A stretch of DNA of 59,899 nt, from positions 1-59,899 of the forward strand of contig SUTR01000009.1 in the NCBI GenBank assembly GCA_015062825.1. The letters are read 5' to 3'. Positions 37,701 to 45,816 of this stretch are shown in pieces. Made by a program: the position numbers and the translations under genes. The stretch comes from Methanosphaera stadtmanae (GTDB lineage Archaea; Methanobacteriota; Methanobacteria; Methanobacteriales; Methanobacteriaceae). The notes below the pieces were generated by a model that saw only the letters and a list, made by a program, of their open reading frames with translations, was not told where the DNA came from and did no database searches. Position 1 is the stretch's first letter. Every line of letters begins with the position of its first letter.

Positions 37701-38049
37701 CTATCTTTAATGTTGCACTTCCTGTTGCATCAGAATCAAGCAATGCCAGAAATGTCTTATCCACTCCAGGATGTATCTCTGAATTACCAAGTCTTATATC
37801 TGGATCAGTCTTTTGCTCTGTAGCAGCCTTCAGAGTATCCTGTTTTGAATTCTTTGATATGACATTTGTTTGTTCGTTCATGTTTTGTGTAGTATTTTGG
37901 ACGTAATTTGATGATTGTGTAACATCGACTTTATTTACTAATGCTGCATCTGTATCATTATCTTCCAATGCAGATAGTGTATTTACTGTTAGAAAAATAA
38001 AAAGTACTACAATAAATGATAGTATAATTTTATTTCTTTTTGTGTGTAT
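34708..38049 (-). CDS. Adhesin-like surface protein, Ig-like repeats then beta-helix, probable AUA start
   Basis: 1113 residues from the proposed start. From the only ATG/GTG/TTG start (TTG, 37968) there would be 1086 residues and no signal peptide. The 27 codons before it encode a complete one: HTKRNK, then hydrophobic IILSFIVVLFIFLTVN and TLSA, with no standard start codon before an upstream stop. The first codon of that segment is ATA, 5 bases after GGGGAGGTG. The mature protein has about six Ig-like repeats (to about residue 640), then VYVSTSGSDSN and a parallel beta-helix (about 650-1085) with GGAI/GGAV turns, ending NYWGSSKPDW. This domain order is the reverse of the other adhesins here. 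No C-terminal anchor is visible. Confidence 0.75.
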   Translation of the reverse strand: MHTKRNKIILSFIVVLFIFLTVNTLSALEDNDTDAALVNKVDVTQSSNYVQNTTQNMNEQTNVISKNSKQDTLKAATEQKTDPDIRLGNSEIHPGVDKTFLALLDSDATGSATLKIDTTTIAKNISIEDGQVLYTYTIPSTYNHEYYTLYLEYSGDEKYNAKTVNATLTLTPVGGKVNATMSMNNITAKYSKTATLKVSLNKNATGNVTFSMDNKNITTVKVTKGVATASYKIVDVPSNKTIIATYNGDFQYTKTTVNCTLKINPLNSKTTTKNITSKAGNTTLFTATVNDENNDTVENMVVEFRLNGNLIGSNTTNNKGVVNLYYVIPSTLYTQTNNITVRANKTVTVAASTANATLTLKQLKTTTSVPSISAIPSKTVVITATVSDEFKNPVTKGSVTFKNGTKVLDTVNVSDGHAQMTYTSNYETGNTTITAIYSGDWKYANSNGNGLLRINRVKTTTLSSAVDAKPNSEVTLSATIRDQNQNPAMDGQVRFTVNNKVVGTANVAQGSASLKYSLKNLTVGNYRINTEYLGSKIYLKSSSNNTLTVKRYETTVKGNSINAVVGSSTDLTVTVTDEERYKVDQGSVKFYVNTEYIGEAKVSDGTATIKYNVNSKYDGKIIRFYATYQQNALYESSTCSNTITVAHQKCVYVSTSGSDSNLGDRLHPFKTLTYAINHTTLFGTIKIREGVYSASNITINNSITIIGAGKNNTFIDGLNNGKCIFNITKRNVAVTIKGVTIRNGKSNSNYSAGAIVSSGKLNIIFTRFANNTGAGNFSGGAIYSNGILNLTNCEFTGNKVTNVNSQGGAIRSYNNTTYITSCNFNHNKVTGNNSTGGSCIYSESGDLILNRTTIVNNTATGKFVTGGVIRSAYGAVVIDGCAFKNNTITATNYAVGGAIGSLSSGLYINNTVINTMKIKATNTAGGGAVYVETAACEILNSKMYSNNMSAANTYGGILYGYYSMAIIEKSSMYTNYMNASAAASGGVIYAYNGNMTVESTNFTKNKVDAKNMALAGAIYSYSDVKISNSNFVKNRINATSLGGGAIANMGKLQVTNTNFIDNYAYNCGNAITSTTSATNTVNGNYWGSSKPDWKKLLYSITQPSKYSTTKIKN

Positions 38050-38054
38050 TGTTA

Positions 38055-38063
38055 CACCTCCCC
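38055..38063 (-). promoter_or_regulatory. Very strong ribosome binding site before an ATA codon
   Basis: On the minus strand GGGGAGGTG is followed by TAACA and then ATA (38049-38047), which begins the signal-peptide frame of the adhesin-like gene. Spacing and strength are like those of ATG-starting neighbours, so the site decides the start despite the non-standard codon. Confidence 0.6.
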
Positions 38064-38078
38064 TTAATTCTTTTATTT

Positions 38079-38107
38079 AATTGGAATATGATTATCTGAT
38101 TCCAATT
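38079..38107 (-). promoter_or_regulatory. Inverted repeat in the leader of the adhesin-like gene
   Basis: Exact 9-base arms AATTGGAAT (38079-38087) and ATTCCAATT (38099-38107) around 11 bases, 16 bases upstream of the ribosome binding site. A TATA-like element lies further upstream on the minus strand (about 38155-38168), so the repeat would sit in the 5' leader as a hairpin or near-start operator. Confidence 0.45.
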
Positions 38108-38525
38108 GTATTCTTACCTCCATTTTGTTAATACTGAATTATATTTTCTTAAATCTATTATATAAATTCAACGGTATTTTATCTAAATACTACTTTATTT
38201 AATTTTTTTACCATTAAGAGATTGTTAATTAATTTTTAAAATAATTCTATATTTTCATAATCTTTAATAAAGATTATAAACTCCTATTTATCCTTTTTGT
38301 TTAAGTATACTATTGTTATGTATAAATTATGGAATAAGTATAGAGTTTTTATATATATTTTAATTATTTTCAATCAATTATAATAATATTAATAAATGAG
38401 TTTTAATAAAATATTATTTGTATAAATTAATAAAATTTTAATTGAGATTATATGGAATGATAATATCGATTAAAAATCAGTTAATTAATAAAATCTTAAA
38501 CAAAAATAATTAAAAAGGGATTTTC

Positions 38526-39227
38526 ATGCTAGAACAATTCTTACAATATGGGATACTTGCTGCTATACTTGTATTTGGTGTGAAAATAGGTTTAGCATTA
38601 GGTTTCTCTGGAATTAAACGTAAAACCGTAGGTTTAATTTTATTAGGATATGCAGTTGGCTTAATACTGCTTTCATATATCTGTCAGCCATACACTCAAC
38701 AAGTATATGACCTTGTATACGGATATAGTGGAGCAATATTTGCAGTAATTGCATTGATAATAGTTATAACAGGTTTTAAAACAATATATGACTGGAAAGT
38801 AACACAAAAAGATGTGGGTTCAGCTACATGTATGGCAGTAGTCGCACCATGTCCATGCTGTTTCGGAGCAATACTTGCATCAGTAATATTGGTCGCACCA
38901 GTTGCAGGAGTCTCTACAGTAACATTAGGTGCATTATCCTCAATATCACTAGTAGTAGTAATGGGACTTACATATTTACTATCATCAACAATAGTAAAAA
39001 GAATAAACAAGCCATACCCATTAGTACTGGGAAACTTCATGATATTCATTGGAATATACTTTGTATTATGCTTAATGATACTACCAAACATTTCATTACT
39101 TGTAGGTTCATCAGCAATGCAAATACAATCCTCAATGAATCTGGTGATAATGATTGGAGTACTACTCATAATGATAATAGCAGGAGCAATAATTGCCAAA
39201 AAAAGAAGTTACTTTTTACAATACTAA
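38526..39227 (+). CDS. DUF2162 family membrane protein (putative transporter) with CPCC motif
   Basis: 233 residues with about seven hydrophobic segments, so an integral membrane protein. The middle carries AVVAPCPCCFGA, an unusual Cys-Pro-Cys-Cys motif at the start of a membrane helix that could bind a metal or disulphide partner. Family and context match the DUF2162 putative transporters that sit next to ExbB-like and DUF2149 genes. In Bacteroidota the comparable set accompanies the CobN-like HmuS in haem loci (family knowledge). AAGGGA precedes the ATG. The ExbB-like gene follows after 24 bases. Substrate unknown. A metal or tetrapyrrole permease is the leading inference. Confidence 0.72.
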   Translation: MLEQFLQYGILAAILVFGVKIGLALGFSGIKRKTVGLILLGYAVGLILLSYICQPYTQQVYDLVYGYSGAIFAVIALIIVITGFKTIYDWKVTQKDVGSATCMAVVAPCPCCFGAILASVILVAPVAGVSTVTLGALSSISLVVVMGLTYLLSSTIVKRINKPYPLVLGNFMIFIGIYFVLCLMILPNISLLVGSSAMQIQSSMNLVIMIGVLLIMIIAGAIIAKKRSYFLQY

Positions 39228-39251
39228 ACAAATATTTAAGGGGGAAATAGG

Positions 39252-39917
39252 ATGGCTACAACAATACCTGGAGGAGATATTCTAACAGGAGTACTGGATG
39301 TTATAGCACAAAGTCTACTACTGCCTGTAATGATCTTGCTGATTATATTCATCATCTTTGCAGTAATAGAAATAGGTTCAATACTGGCAGAATACACAGG
39401 TAGACAGAAAATTAGTGGTGAAGAAAAAGAAGAAATGATTAAGAAAGTCTCACGTTGTAAAACACAAGCAGAAATATGTCAAGTAATAGAAAATACAAAA
39501 CTAAACGTCTATGATAAAGGCTTATTAACTGAAATAGCAAACATAAGTCCAATAGAATACGATAAAACTACACGTGAAATACTTGCAAGAAACCTACTAG
39601 AAACACATGAAGCAAAAATCGTAGGTTCACTATCAAAAGTAGATATAGTAGCAAAAGTAGGATCCGGTTTAGGATTACTTGGTACAATCATACCTATGGG
39701 TCCAGGTCTTGCAGCATTAGGTACTGGTGATATGGTAACATTAACAACCAACCTTACAACAGCATTCAACACAACAACAGCAGGACTTGCAGCAGGTACA
39801 ATCTGTTTTGTAATAGCAAAAATCAGAAGAAACTGGTATAATCAGGACATGGAACTGTTATATGACCTAGCAGAATGTATATTAGGGGTGGATGTAAATG
39901 TCCCTCAGACGCAGTAG
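39252..39917 (+). CDS. MotA/TolQ/ExbB-type proton channel protein
   Basis: 221 residues. One hydrophobic segment near the N-terminus (VMILLIIFIIFAVIEIGSIL), a cytoplasmic helical region, then two segments around GSGLGLLGTIIPMGPGLAALG and TTAFNTTTAGLAAGTICFVIA, the diagnostic ExbB/TolQ pair with its Gly-Leu-Leu-Gly-Thr and Thr-Thr-x-Ala-Gly-Leu patterns. With an ExbD-like partner it would use the ion gradient to energise a process outside the membrane. GGGGGAAATAGG precedes the ATG. The 3' end overlaps the DUF2149 gene by 20 bases, so the two are co-translated. Confidence 0.88.
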   Translation: MATTIPGGDILTGVLDVIAQSLLLPVMILLIIFIIFAVIEIGSILAEYTGRQKISGEEKEEMIKKVSRCKTQAEICQVIENTKLNVYDKGLLTEIANISPIEYDKTTREILARNLLETHEAKIVGSLSKVDIVAKVGSGLGLLGTIIPMGPGLAALGTGDMVTLTTNLTTAFNTTTAGLAAGTICFVIAKIRRNWYNQDMELLYDLAECILGVDVNVPQTQ

Positions 39918-40200
39918 AATGAGAAAAAATGAGGAAGACCTCGATCCAATGTCATCAGTTACAAACATGACAGATATAATGCTTGTACTTGCAGTAGGAT
40001 TTTTGATATTTGCAATGATGTCAACAGGAATGCAGCAAATGCAACAACAACAGCAACAACAGCAAACTGTTGAAGTAGAAGAAGGTCAGGAAGTATCTGA
40101 TGTTATGGAAAGCATCGATTCATCAAGTTCAGGATATACACAGACAGGTATAGTATATACTGATCCTAAGACAAACAAGCAATATATGGTTGCAACTTAA
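39898..40200 (+). CDS. DUF2149 protein, ExbD-like partner of the ExbB-type channel
   Basis: 100 residues. After a basic N-terminus comes NMTDIMLVLAVGFLIFAMM, a single membrane helix with an early Asp, the position of the proton-binding Asp in ExbD/TolR. A short Gln-rich stretch (QQMQQQQQQQQ) and an acidic, presumably external domain end in GIVYTDPKTNKQYMVAT. It is shorter than ExbD but matches DUF2149 proteins that accompany ExbB-like and CobN-like proteins. GGGGTGGA precedes the ATG, which lies inside the upstream gene. A T-rich tract about 20 bases after the stop probably ends the operon. Confidence 0.78.
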   Translation: MSLRRSRMRKNEEDLDPMSSVTNMTDIMLVLAVGFLIFAMMSTGMQQMQQQQQQQQTVEVEEGQEVSDVMESIDSSSSGYTQTGIVYTDPKTNKQYMVAT

Positions 40201-40513
40201 AAAACCATTATTGACTTTCTATTTTTTTTATTTTTATTTACATAATCCAATAATTTAAATCATCAGTCTATTTTTCAATAAAAGTTATTTTTTGATAATT
40301 TTAAAATTTCAACATATTATCATTTTTTTTATTAAACTTTATTTTTACATAAAGCATTTTGAATTAGTATATTGATTAAATGAACTTTATTTGAATTAAA
40401 TAAAATATAATACTTTGTATAATCATAATATAATATAGCATTAAATTCTAAAAATTTTTTTTTCTTATGAATATTAATTGTTTTGAATTAATGTAAGACA
40501 GGTGAAATATAAT
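40201..40513. other. Intergenic region, 313 bases: terminator tract and adhesin promoter
   Basis: The left side has T-rich runs (about 40220-40240) suited to archaeal termination. The right side holds the leader of the next adhesin-like gene, with a 7-base inverted repeat (ATTAATT/AATTAAT, 40473-40492) just before the GGTGA site. No gene is supported. Confidence 0.5.
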
Positions 40514-43500
40514 ATGAAGACCATAAGTAAATTCTTGTTGTTAACATTAGTTTTACTATTTGTTGGTCTTGCAACAGTATCAGCAGCAGATACAAATGAT
40601 ACAACTGCAGCTGTTATGTCTGATCATACAACAAGCAATCAAATCACAGATAAGATTGCAGAAACTAATGCACAAACAAGTAATATGGAAGAAAATACAC
40701 AAACAGATAAGATTATAAAAACAAATAACAAATCAATAAAGAATGCAAGAACTATCACAGTAAGAAGCACAACATACAATCAATTCTTTACAAATAGTTC
40801 TGGAACAATAGCAAGTACTGAATTAATACAATCAGGAGATACAGTAAACTTGCAGGGAATCTTTAACAATGTAAACTTTGCAGTGGACAAGAATATCACA
40901 TTAACAAGTACAAACAGCAATGCAACACTAAACAACTGTACAGTATATGTAACAGGAAAAAATGCATCAGGCTCCACAGTATCAAATCTTAAAATATTAA
41001 ACAGCAAAGAACAAACCACTGGTATACATATAAAGAACACTACAAAAATCACAATCCTAAACAACTATGTAAAGGTAAACGGTAAAAACTCCTTTGCATT
41101 TGCAGCAGACAAAACCAACTACAGTACAATAAGAAACAATTACTTCCAGGCAGCACTGCCAACCGGACAAAGCTATGCACATACAACACTAGTGTTAGGA
41201 TCAAGCCACTATAATAATATAATAAACAACACCATAAACTGTACAGCAAATGGAATCTATCTAAGTAGCTATGGAAACACATATGCAAACTTTGAAGGAG
41301 GAGCATCAAACTATAACAACATCACACAAAACAGAGTCACAGGAGATGACAGTGGATGGTGTTATACAATACAGGTTATGGGAGAGTCAAACAGGATAAC
41401 ATACAACAATGTATCCGGAGGATACCGTGGAATATCAACACAGGACTATAAAAACAATGTTATCTCAAACAATGACGTCCAGGCAACAAGCCTTGGAATA
41501 TATGCATGTGAATATGCAAATGTAACAAACAACTATGTACATGTAACCCAATCAGCTACCGGCATAACCATTGGTGGAGAAGGAGTAAAAATAGCAAACA
41601 ACAATATAACAACCGTTGACGGTGTTGCAATTGAGATAAGTGGAAGTAAGACAAACATAACAAACAACACAATCACATCCACAAATGGATATGGAATACA
41701 TTCAAAAGGTCAATACAATAATATCCTCATTGCAGAAAACAGGATAACAACAGGAAATGAGGGAATACTCTTTAAGAAACAATCATCCACAAAGAAAATT
41801 AACCATGTAAAAGTAGATAAAAACACAATAAAGACAACCGCTGACTATGCAATAAACTTTGAAGAAGCAGGAGCATCAACCGCATCTGCAATAAACATAA
41901 CAGTCACATCATCAAACGTACTAACATCAGCCCGTGGAACAGGAATAAACAACTGTTATCTAAAACCATCAAATGCAAATGACCAGTCAATAACAGAAGA
42001 TACAAATCAGACAATAACAATAACACAAAGTACATATGATGAATGGTTTGAAGATGGAATAGCAAGCATAAAGATAAAACAAAATGCAACAGTATACCTT
42101 AAAGGAACATTCAACAACCTAAACTTCACATTCCCTAAGAAAGTACATATAATAGGATCAAACTGTGTATTAAACAATGCAACAATAACATTAACAACAG
42201 ATGCACATTCATCAACAATAACAAATCTAAAAATAAAAAACAACGACAAGCTAGTAACAAGACATGGAATTGAAATACTTGATGTAAACAACTGTAAAAT
42301 AACCAATGTCGCAATAGAAAACCAGGCAGAATATGAAAGTCTGGGAATATTCCTTGACGGAGCAAGCGGAAATGAAATATCAAACTGTAACATAACAACA
42401 ACTGGCGACTACATAAACAATGGAATACTAGCATATTCATCAGACTCAAACGTATTTAAAAACAACAACATAAACATACAACAGTCAAGCAAAGCACAGC
42501 CTTATGATGAATCAATAATGTTCAATGAAAGATTAGGAACAATCAGAGAAGTACTCCACACCCATGGAATAATACTCCTCTATTCATCAGACAACACAAT
42601 AAATGCCAACAACATCAAAGGAACATCATCATTCAATAATTATACATTCCCAACAAATGACTGTAAAAACAGTATGGTTGGAATAGACATATACTTTGAC
42701 AGCCACAACAACAAGGTAACAAACAATAAGATTAACCTAACCAGCCTTGGTCCATTCGTATATGGAATGGGAGTGCTTGGTGGATACTGGGGCTCATCAA
42801 TAACAAGTCTCAACGCAACAACAAACCAGTTCAAGAACAATAATGTAAATGTTACCGGAGGATACTTTGCAACAGGATTTATTGCAGGAAGAAACAGTAT
42901 TTCAACAATACTGGATTCAAACAATATAACAGTAAACACAATACGTAACCAGACAACAAAAGGTGACTATGCACATGGAGTAACACTTGAAAACAGTACA
43001 AAATCAAACATCACAAACAATAAAATAAACACACAATCAACAAGTGCATATCCAATCGAGTTATTTGACTCTACATACAACAATATAAAAAACAATGTAA
43101 TAAATGCCAATGCAACACAGCCATATGGAATTGCAGGATACAGAACATCCTACAACAACATGACAGGAAACAATATAACAACCAGAAAAGGAAACTATGG
43201 AAAGACCAGTACTGCAGTACATAGTGATGTAATACCATCAGGTGATGATGGAATACTACTCATGTCTGAAAGCCGCTACAACAACATATCCTATAACAAT
43301 ATTGATACAAACTCAACAAACACTGTAAGACTAACCAACCAGACATCATACAACAATGTAACACAAAATGCATTAAAATCAAAAAGCCTAATCGGTGACA
43401 AATCAGTACTAAACCAGCAGTCAACTAACAAGGTATCAAACAACTTCCTATACTTTGTAAATGTAACAGTGCCAAATGTCACAGCAGAACTAGGAACAAC

Positions 43501-45538
43501 AGTAAACATAACTGCAAACATACAAAGCCAGGCAACAGACCTGTCAAACTTAACCGCTACATTCTATCTTGGAACAAACAATATAGGAACAGCCAAAGTA
43601 GTAAACAAGAAGGCAACACTATCATATCTGGTATCAACATTATGGAATCCAACAACATATACCATAACAACAAATGTAAACGGTACAAACTTCCAGAATG
43701 TATCAGCAAAATCACAGGCAACATTCACCAAGCCACCAGAAGAAACAGTAGTTACAGTAGCTAAAGTACTGCAGACAGTTGGAAAAACAGCAGCACTAAA
43801 GGCTAACATCACAACAAAAGACGGTGGAAAAATAGGATCAGGACAGGCAGAATTCTACATAGACAACACCAAAGTTGCAACAGTAAATGTAAACCTGGGA
43901 ACAGCTAGCTACAACTATCAGATAGCCTCAAATGCCGCAAATACTGTACATACAATAAAAGTCACATATCTGGGAACAGCAGACTATAAGAAATCAACAG
44001 GAACAAACAAACTGGGAGTACAAACACTTACCTCAATCACATCACAGAATCAAACATCAACAATTGCAAAACAGGTAACATTAAATGCTAAGATAACATC
44101 TGCATCAAAAGCCCTAACTACAGGCAAAGTCAAAATATACATAGCAAACAAACAGGTGGCAACTGCAACCATAACAAATGGAAACATAAACTACAACTAC
44201 ACCATACCAACATCAATGGACAAGGGAACATATGACCTTAAATTCGTATATGATGGAAACGACACAGTATCATCTGCAACAAAAACAGTAAAACTAACAG
44301 TAAATGCAATGACACCTGTATTCAGCTACAACAAGACAACAGTAGCAGTGGGAAAAACAGCAAACCTACTATTGAAAATAGACAATGGCCTTACCGGAAC
44401 AAACTACATGACTGCAAACAATGGAAATGTAACAGTAAAACTAAACGGTAAAGTATTGAAGGACTCCAAAGGAAATGAAATAGTTGGAACAATGAAAAAT
44501 GGTTCACTTACAATAACATTCAATGCAACAAAAGACATACTTGGAACACATAACATATCATTTGTATATGCAGGAAATTCCAAATTCAATGCAGCAACAA
44601 AAACATATACAAATTCATTATCAATAGTTGAAAAAGACAATGTAATAATAAAGATTACAACACCAACAAGTGCAGTAACAGCTAGTGACGTTCCAATAGC
44701 CCTACAAGTAACAGATAGAAGCGGCAGCCTAGTAAATTCAAAACTAATCCTAAAGGTAAATGGATTAACACAGAAGGATGCTAAAGGAAACACCCTTATC
44801 ATAAATGTAACAAATGGTAAAACAACATATTACCTTAACCTTGGAGGATACTCAGCAAGAAATCATACACTCACATTTAAATCAGTAGACAATGACCATA
44901 TACCAACAGAAAACTCAACCACACTAGTTGTAACCAAAGGTACATATGCAATGGATAAGATTACATTCAACGCTTCAAGTGAACAGACAATAACACTAAA
45001 CAGAACACTTAAAGATGTAAATGGTAAAGTAATACGTGGAGTGACAAAAGTAGCAATAAAAGTAGGAGACCGTACAGTACTAACAACAAGCGTAACTGAT
45101 GGAAAACTAAACGTGAAATTCAAAATACCATACCTGCCGCCAGGAAGCAACAAATTCCAGATAACACTTGGTGAAAACTACAGGTATAACATGCTAAGAG
45201 TAAAATCCACAATCAACATCTACAAACAGAACATGACTGCAACAATAACACCAGTTACAGCAAAACGTGGACAGCAAATAACCATCAAGGCAACAGTCAA
45301 AAACTCAGGTACCAAGACAAATGTAATAAGTGGTAAATTCTCATTCAAGATAGATGGAGCAACCATTAAAGCTGAATCCGGTTCAGCAACTGCAGTCTCA
45401 AATGGAATTGCACAGATAAAATATACAATACCATCATCCATGAAGACAGGACTGCACAACATTACATTTGTATACGGATCAAACACTCAGACAAACAGTG
45501 GAAGAATAACCCAACAAGTACTAACCGTCAAAGCATAA
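40514..45538 (+). CDS. Giant adhesin-like surface protein, two beta-helix regions and about seven Ig-like domains
   Basis: 1674 residues. Signal peptide MKTISKFLLLTLVLLFVGLA then TVSAADTND. Two beta-helix regions follow (about 90-470 and 490-980), each introduced by a similar sentence (TITVRSTTYNQFF and TITITQSTYDEWF), so the region is internally duplicated. Seven Ig-like repeats run from about 983 to the end (for example VPNVTAELGTTVNITA, ITPVTAKRGQQITIKA). Asn and Thr are very frequent, so many N-glycosylation sequons are available. No C-terminal membrane helix or sorting motif is evident. I prefer the ATG at 40514 with GGTGA upstream over the GTG at 40502. It lies between the ExbB operon and an ATPase gene. 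Confidence 0.87.
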   Translation: MKTISKFLLLTLVLLFVGLATVSAADTNDTTAAVMSDHTTSNQITDKIAETNAQTSNMEENTQTDKIIKTNNKSIKNARTITVRSTTYNQFFTNSSGTIASTELIQSGDTVNLQGIFNNVNFAVDKNITLTSTNSNATLNNCTVYVTGKNASGSTVSNLKILNSKEQTTGIHIKNTTKITILNNYVKVNGKNSFAFAADKTNYSTIRNNYFQAALPTGQSYAHTTLVLGSSHYNNIINNTINCTANGIYLSSYGNTYANFEGGASNYNNITQNRVTGDDSGWCYTIQVMGESNRITYNNVSGGYRGISTQDYKNNVISNNDVQATSLGIYACEYANVTNNYVHVTQSATGITIGGEGVKIANNNITTVDGVAIEISGSKTNITNNTITSTNGYGIHSKGQYNNILIAENRITTGNEGILFKKQSSTKKINHVKVDKNTIKTTADYAINFEEAGASTASAINITVTSSNVLTSARGTGINNCYLKPSNANDQSITEDTNQTITITQSTYDEWFEDGIASIKIKQNATVYLKGTFNNLNFTFPKKVHIIGSNCVLNNATITLTTDAHSSTITNLKIKNNDKLVTRHGIEILDVNNCKITNVAIENQAEYESLGIFLDGASGNEISNCNITTTGDYINNGILAYSSDSNVFKNNNINIQQSSKAQPYDESIMFNERLGTIREVLHTHGIILLYSSDNTINANNIKGTSSFNNYTFPTNDCKNSMVGIDIYFDSHNNKVTNNKINLTSLGPFVYGMGVLGGYWGSSITSLNATTNQFKNNNVNVTGGYFATGFIAGRNSISTILDSNNITVNTIRNQTTKGDYAHGVTLENSTKSNITNNKINTQSTSAYPIELFDSTYNNIKNNVINANATQPYGIAGYRTSYNNMTGNNITTRKGNYGKTSTAVHSDVIPSGDDGILLMSESRYNNISYNNIDTNSTNTVRLTNQTSYNNVTQNALKSKSLIGDKSVLNQQSTNKVSNNFLYFVNVTVPNVTAELGTTVNITANIQSQATDLSNLTATFYLGTNNIGTAKVVNKKATLSYLVSTLWNPTTYTITTNVNGTNFQNVSAKSQATFTKPPEETVVTVAKVLQTVGKTAALKANITTKDGGKIGSGQAEFYIDNTKVATVNVNLGTASYNYQIASNAANTVHTIKVTYLGTADYKKSTGTNKLGVQTLTSITSQNQTSTIAKQVTLNAKITSASKALTTGKVKIYIANKQVATATITNGNINYNYTIPTSMDKGTYDLKFVYDGNDTVSSATKTVKLTVNAMTPVFSYNKTTVAVGKTANLLLKIDNGLTGTNYMTANNGNVTVKLNGKVLKDSKGNEIVGTMKNGSLTITFNATKDILGTHNISFVYAGNSKFNAATKTYTNSLSIVEKDNVIIKITTPTSAVTASDVPIALQVTDRSGSLVNSKLILKVNGLTQKDAKGNTLIINVTNGKTTYYLNLGGYSARNHTLTFKSVDNDHIPTENSTTLVVTKGTYAMDKITFNASSEQTITLNRTLKDVNGKVIRGVTKVAIKVGDRTVLTTSVTDGKLNVKFKIPYLPPGSNKFQITLGENYRYNMLRVKSTINIYKQNMTATITPVTAKRGQQITIKATVKNSGTKTNVISGKFSFKIDGATIKAESGSATAVSNGIAQIKYTIPSSMKTGLHNITFVYGSNTQTNSGRITQQVLTVKA

Positions 45539-45554
45539 GAGATTAATTCTCTTA
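45536..45554 (+). terminator. Hairpin starting at the adhesin stop codon
   Basis: TAAGAGA (45536-45542) and TCTCTTA (45548-45554) form a perfect 7-base stem with a 5-base loop. The first three bases are the TAA stop. A T-rich tract follows (about 45560-45570). It resembles the stop-overlapping hairpin at 34685-34713. Confidence 0.5.
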
Positions 45555-45593
45555 TCACTATTATTTTTTTCTTAAAAATTTTCTATTATTAAA

Positions 45594-45763
45594 AACTAAT
45601 TTTATTAGTTAAATTTAATTTTATCAGTTAAATAATATATAACATTTTTATTGTTAAAAATAAATTTTAGTAGTTAAATTATATTTAACTTGTATATTTT
45701 TATTAATAAAAATTTCTTATTAAATAATTATTAACTAGTTAAATAATTCTTTAGTAGTTAATT
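45594..45763 (+). promoter_or_regulatory. Array of AGTTAAAT motifs before the ATPase gene
   Basis: Four exact AGTTAAAT copies (45607-45614, 45626-45633, 45672-45679, 45737-45744), one near-copy AGTTAAT (45756-45762) and one inverted copy ATTTAACT (45683-45690). The third and the inverted copy form the palindrome AGTTAAAT-TAT-ATTTAACT (45672-45690). Another palindrome, TTAACTAGTTAA, lies at 45731-45742. The array ends about 55 bases before the start at 45817. It looks like a multi-site operator. The bound protein is unknown. Confidence 0.55.
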
Positions 45764-45816
45764 ATATATATATTCTTCTATTAATATATTATATATAAAT
45801 CAGAGGAATAAATAAT

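Larger units (their letters stand above)
38050..38525. other. Divergent intergenic region, 476 bases, no gene
   Basis: Holds the leader of the minus-strand adhesin-like gene (ribosome binding site and inverted repeat, listed separately) and promoter DNA of the DUF2162 operon. TATA-like plus-strand stretches occur at 38347-38359 and near 38447. No open frame or RNA gene is supported. Confidence 0.5.

Noticed and set aside
38696-39199. 167-codon minus-strand open frame
   Set aside because: Lies entirely opposite the DUF2162 membrane protein. Composition is that of an antisense shadow, and it has no ribosome binding site.
42007-42449. Overlapping minus-strand open frames of 104-128 codons
   Set aside because: Antisense to the beta-helix repeats of the giant adhesin. 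The repetitive codons keep the opposite strand open.
45594-45763. Possible CRISPR array
   Set aside because: The motif is only 8 bases, spacing is irregular, copies occur in both orientations and no cas gene is near.
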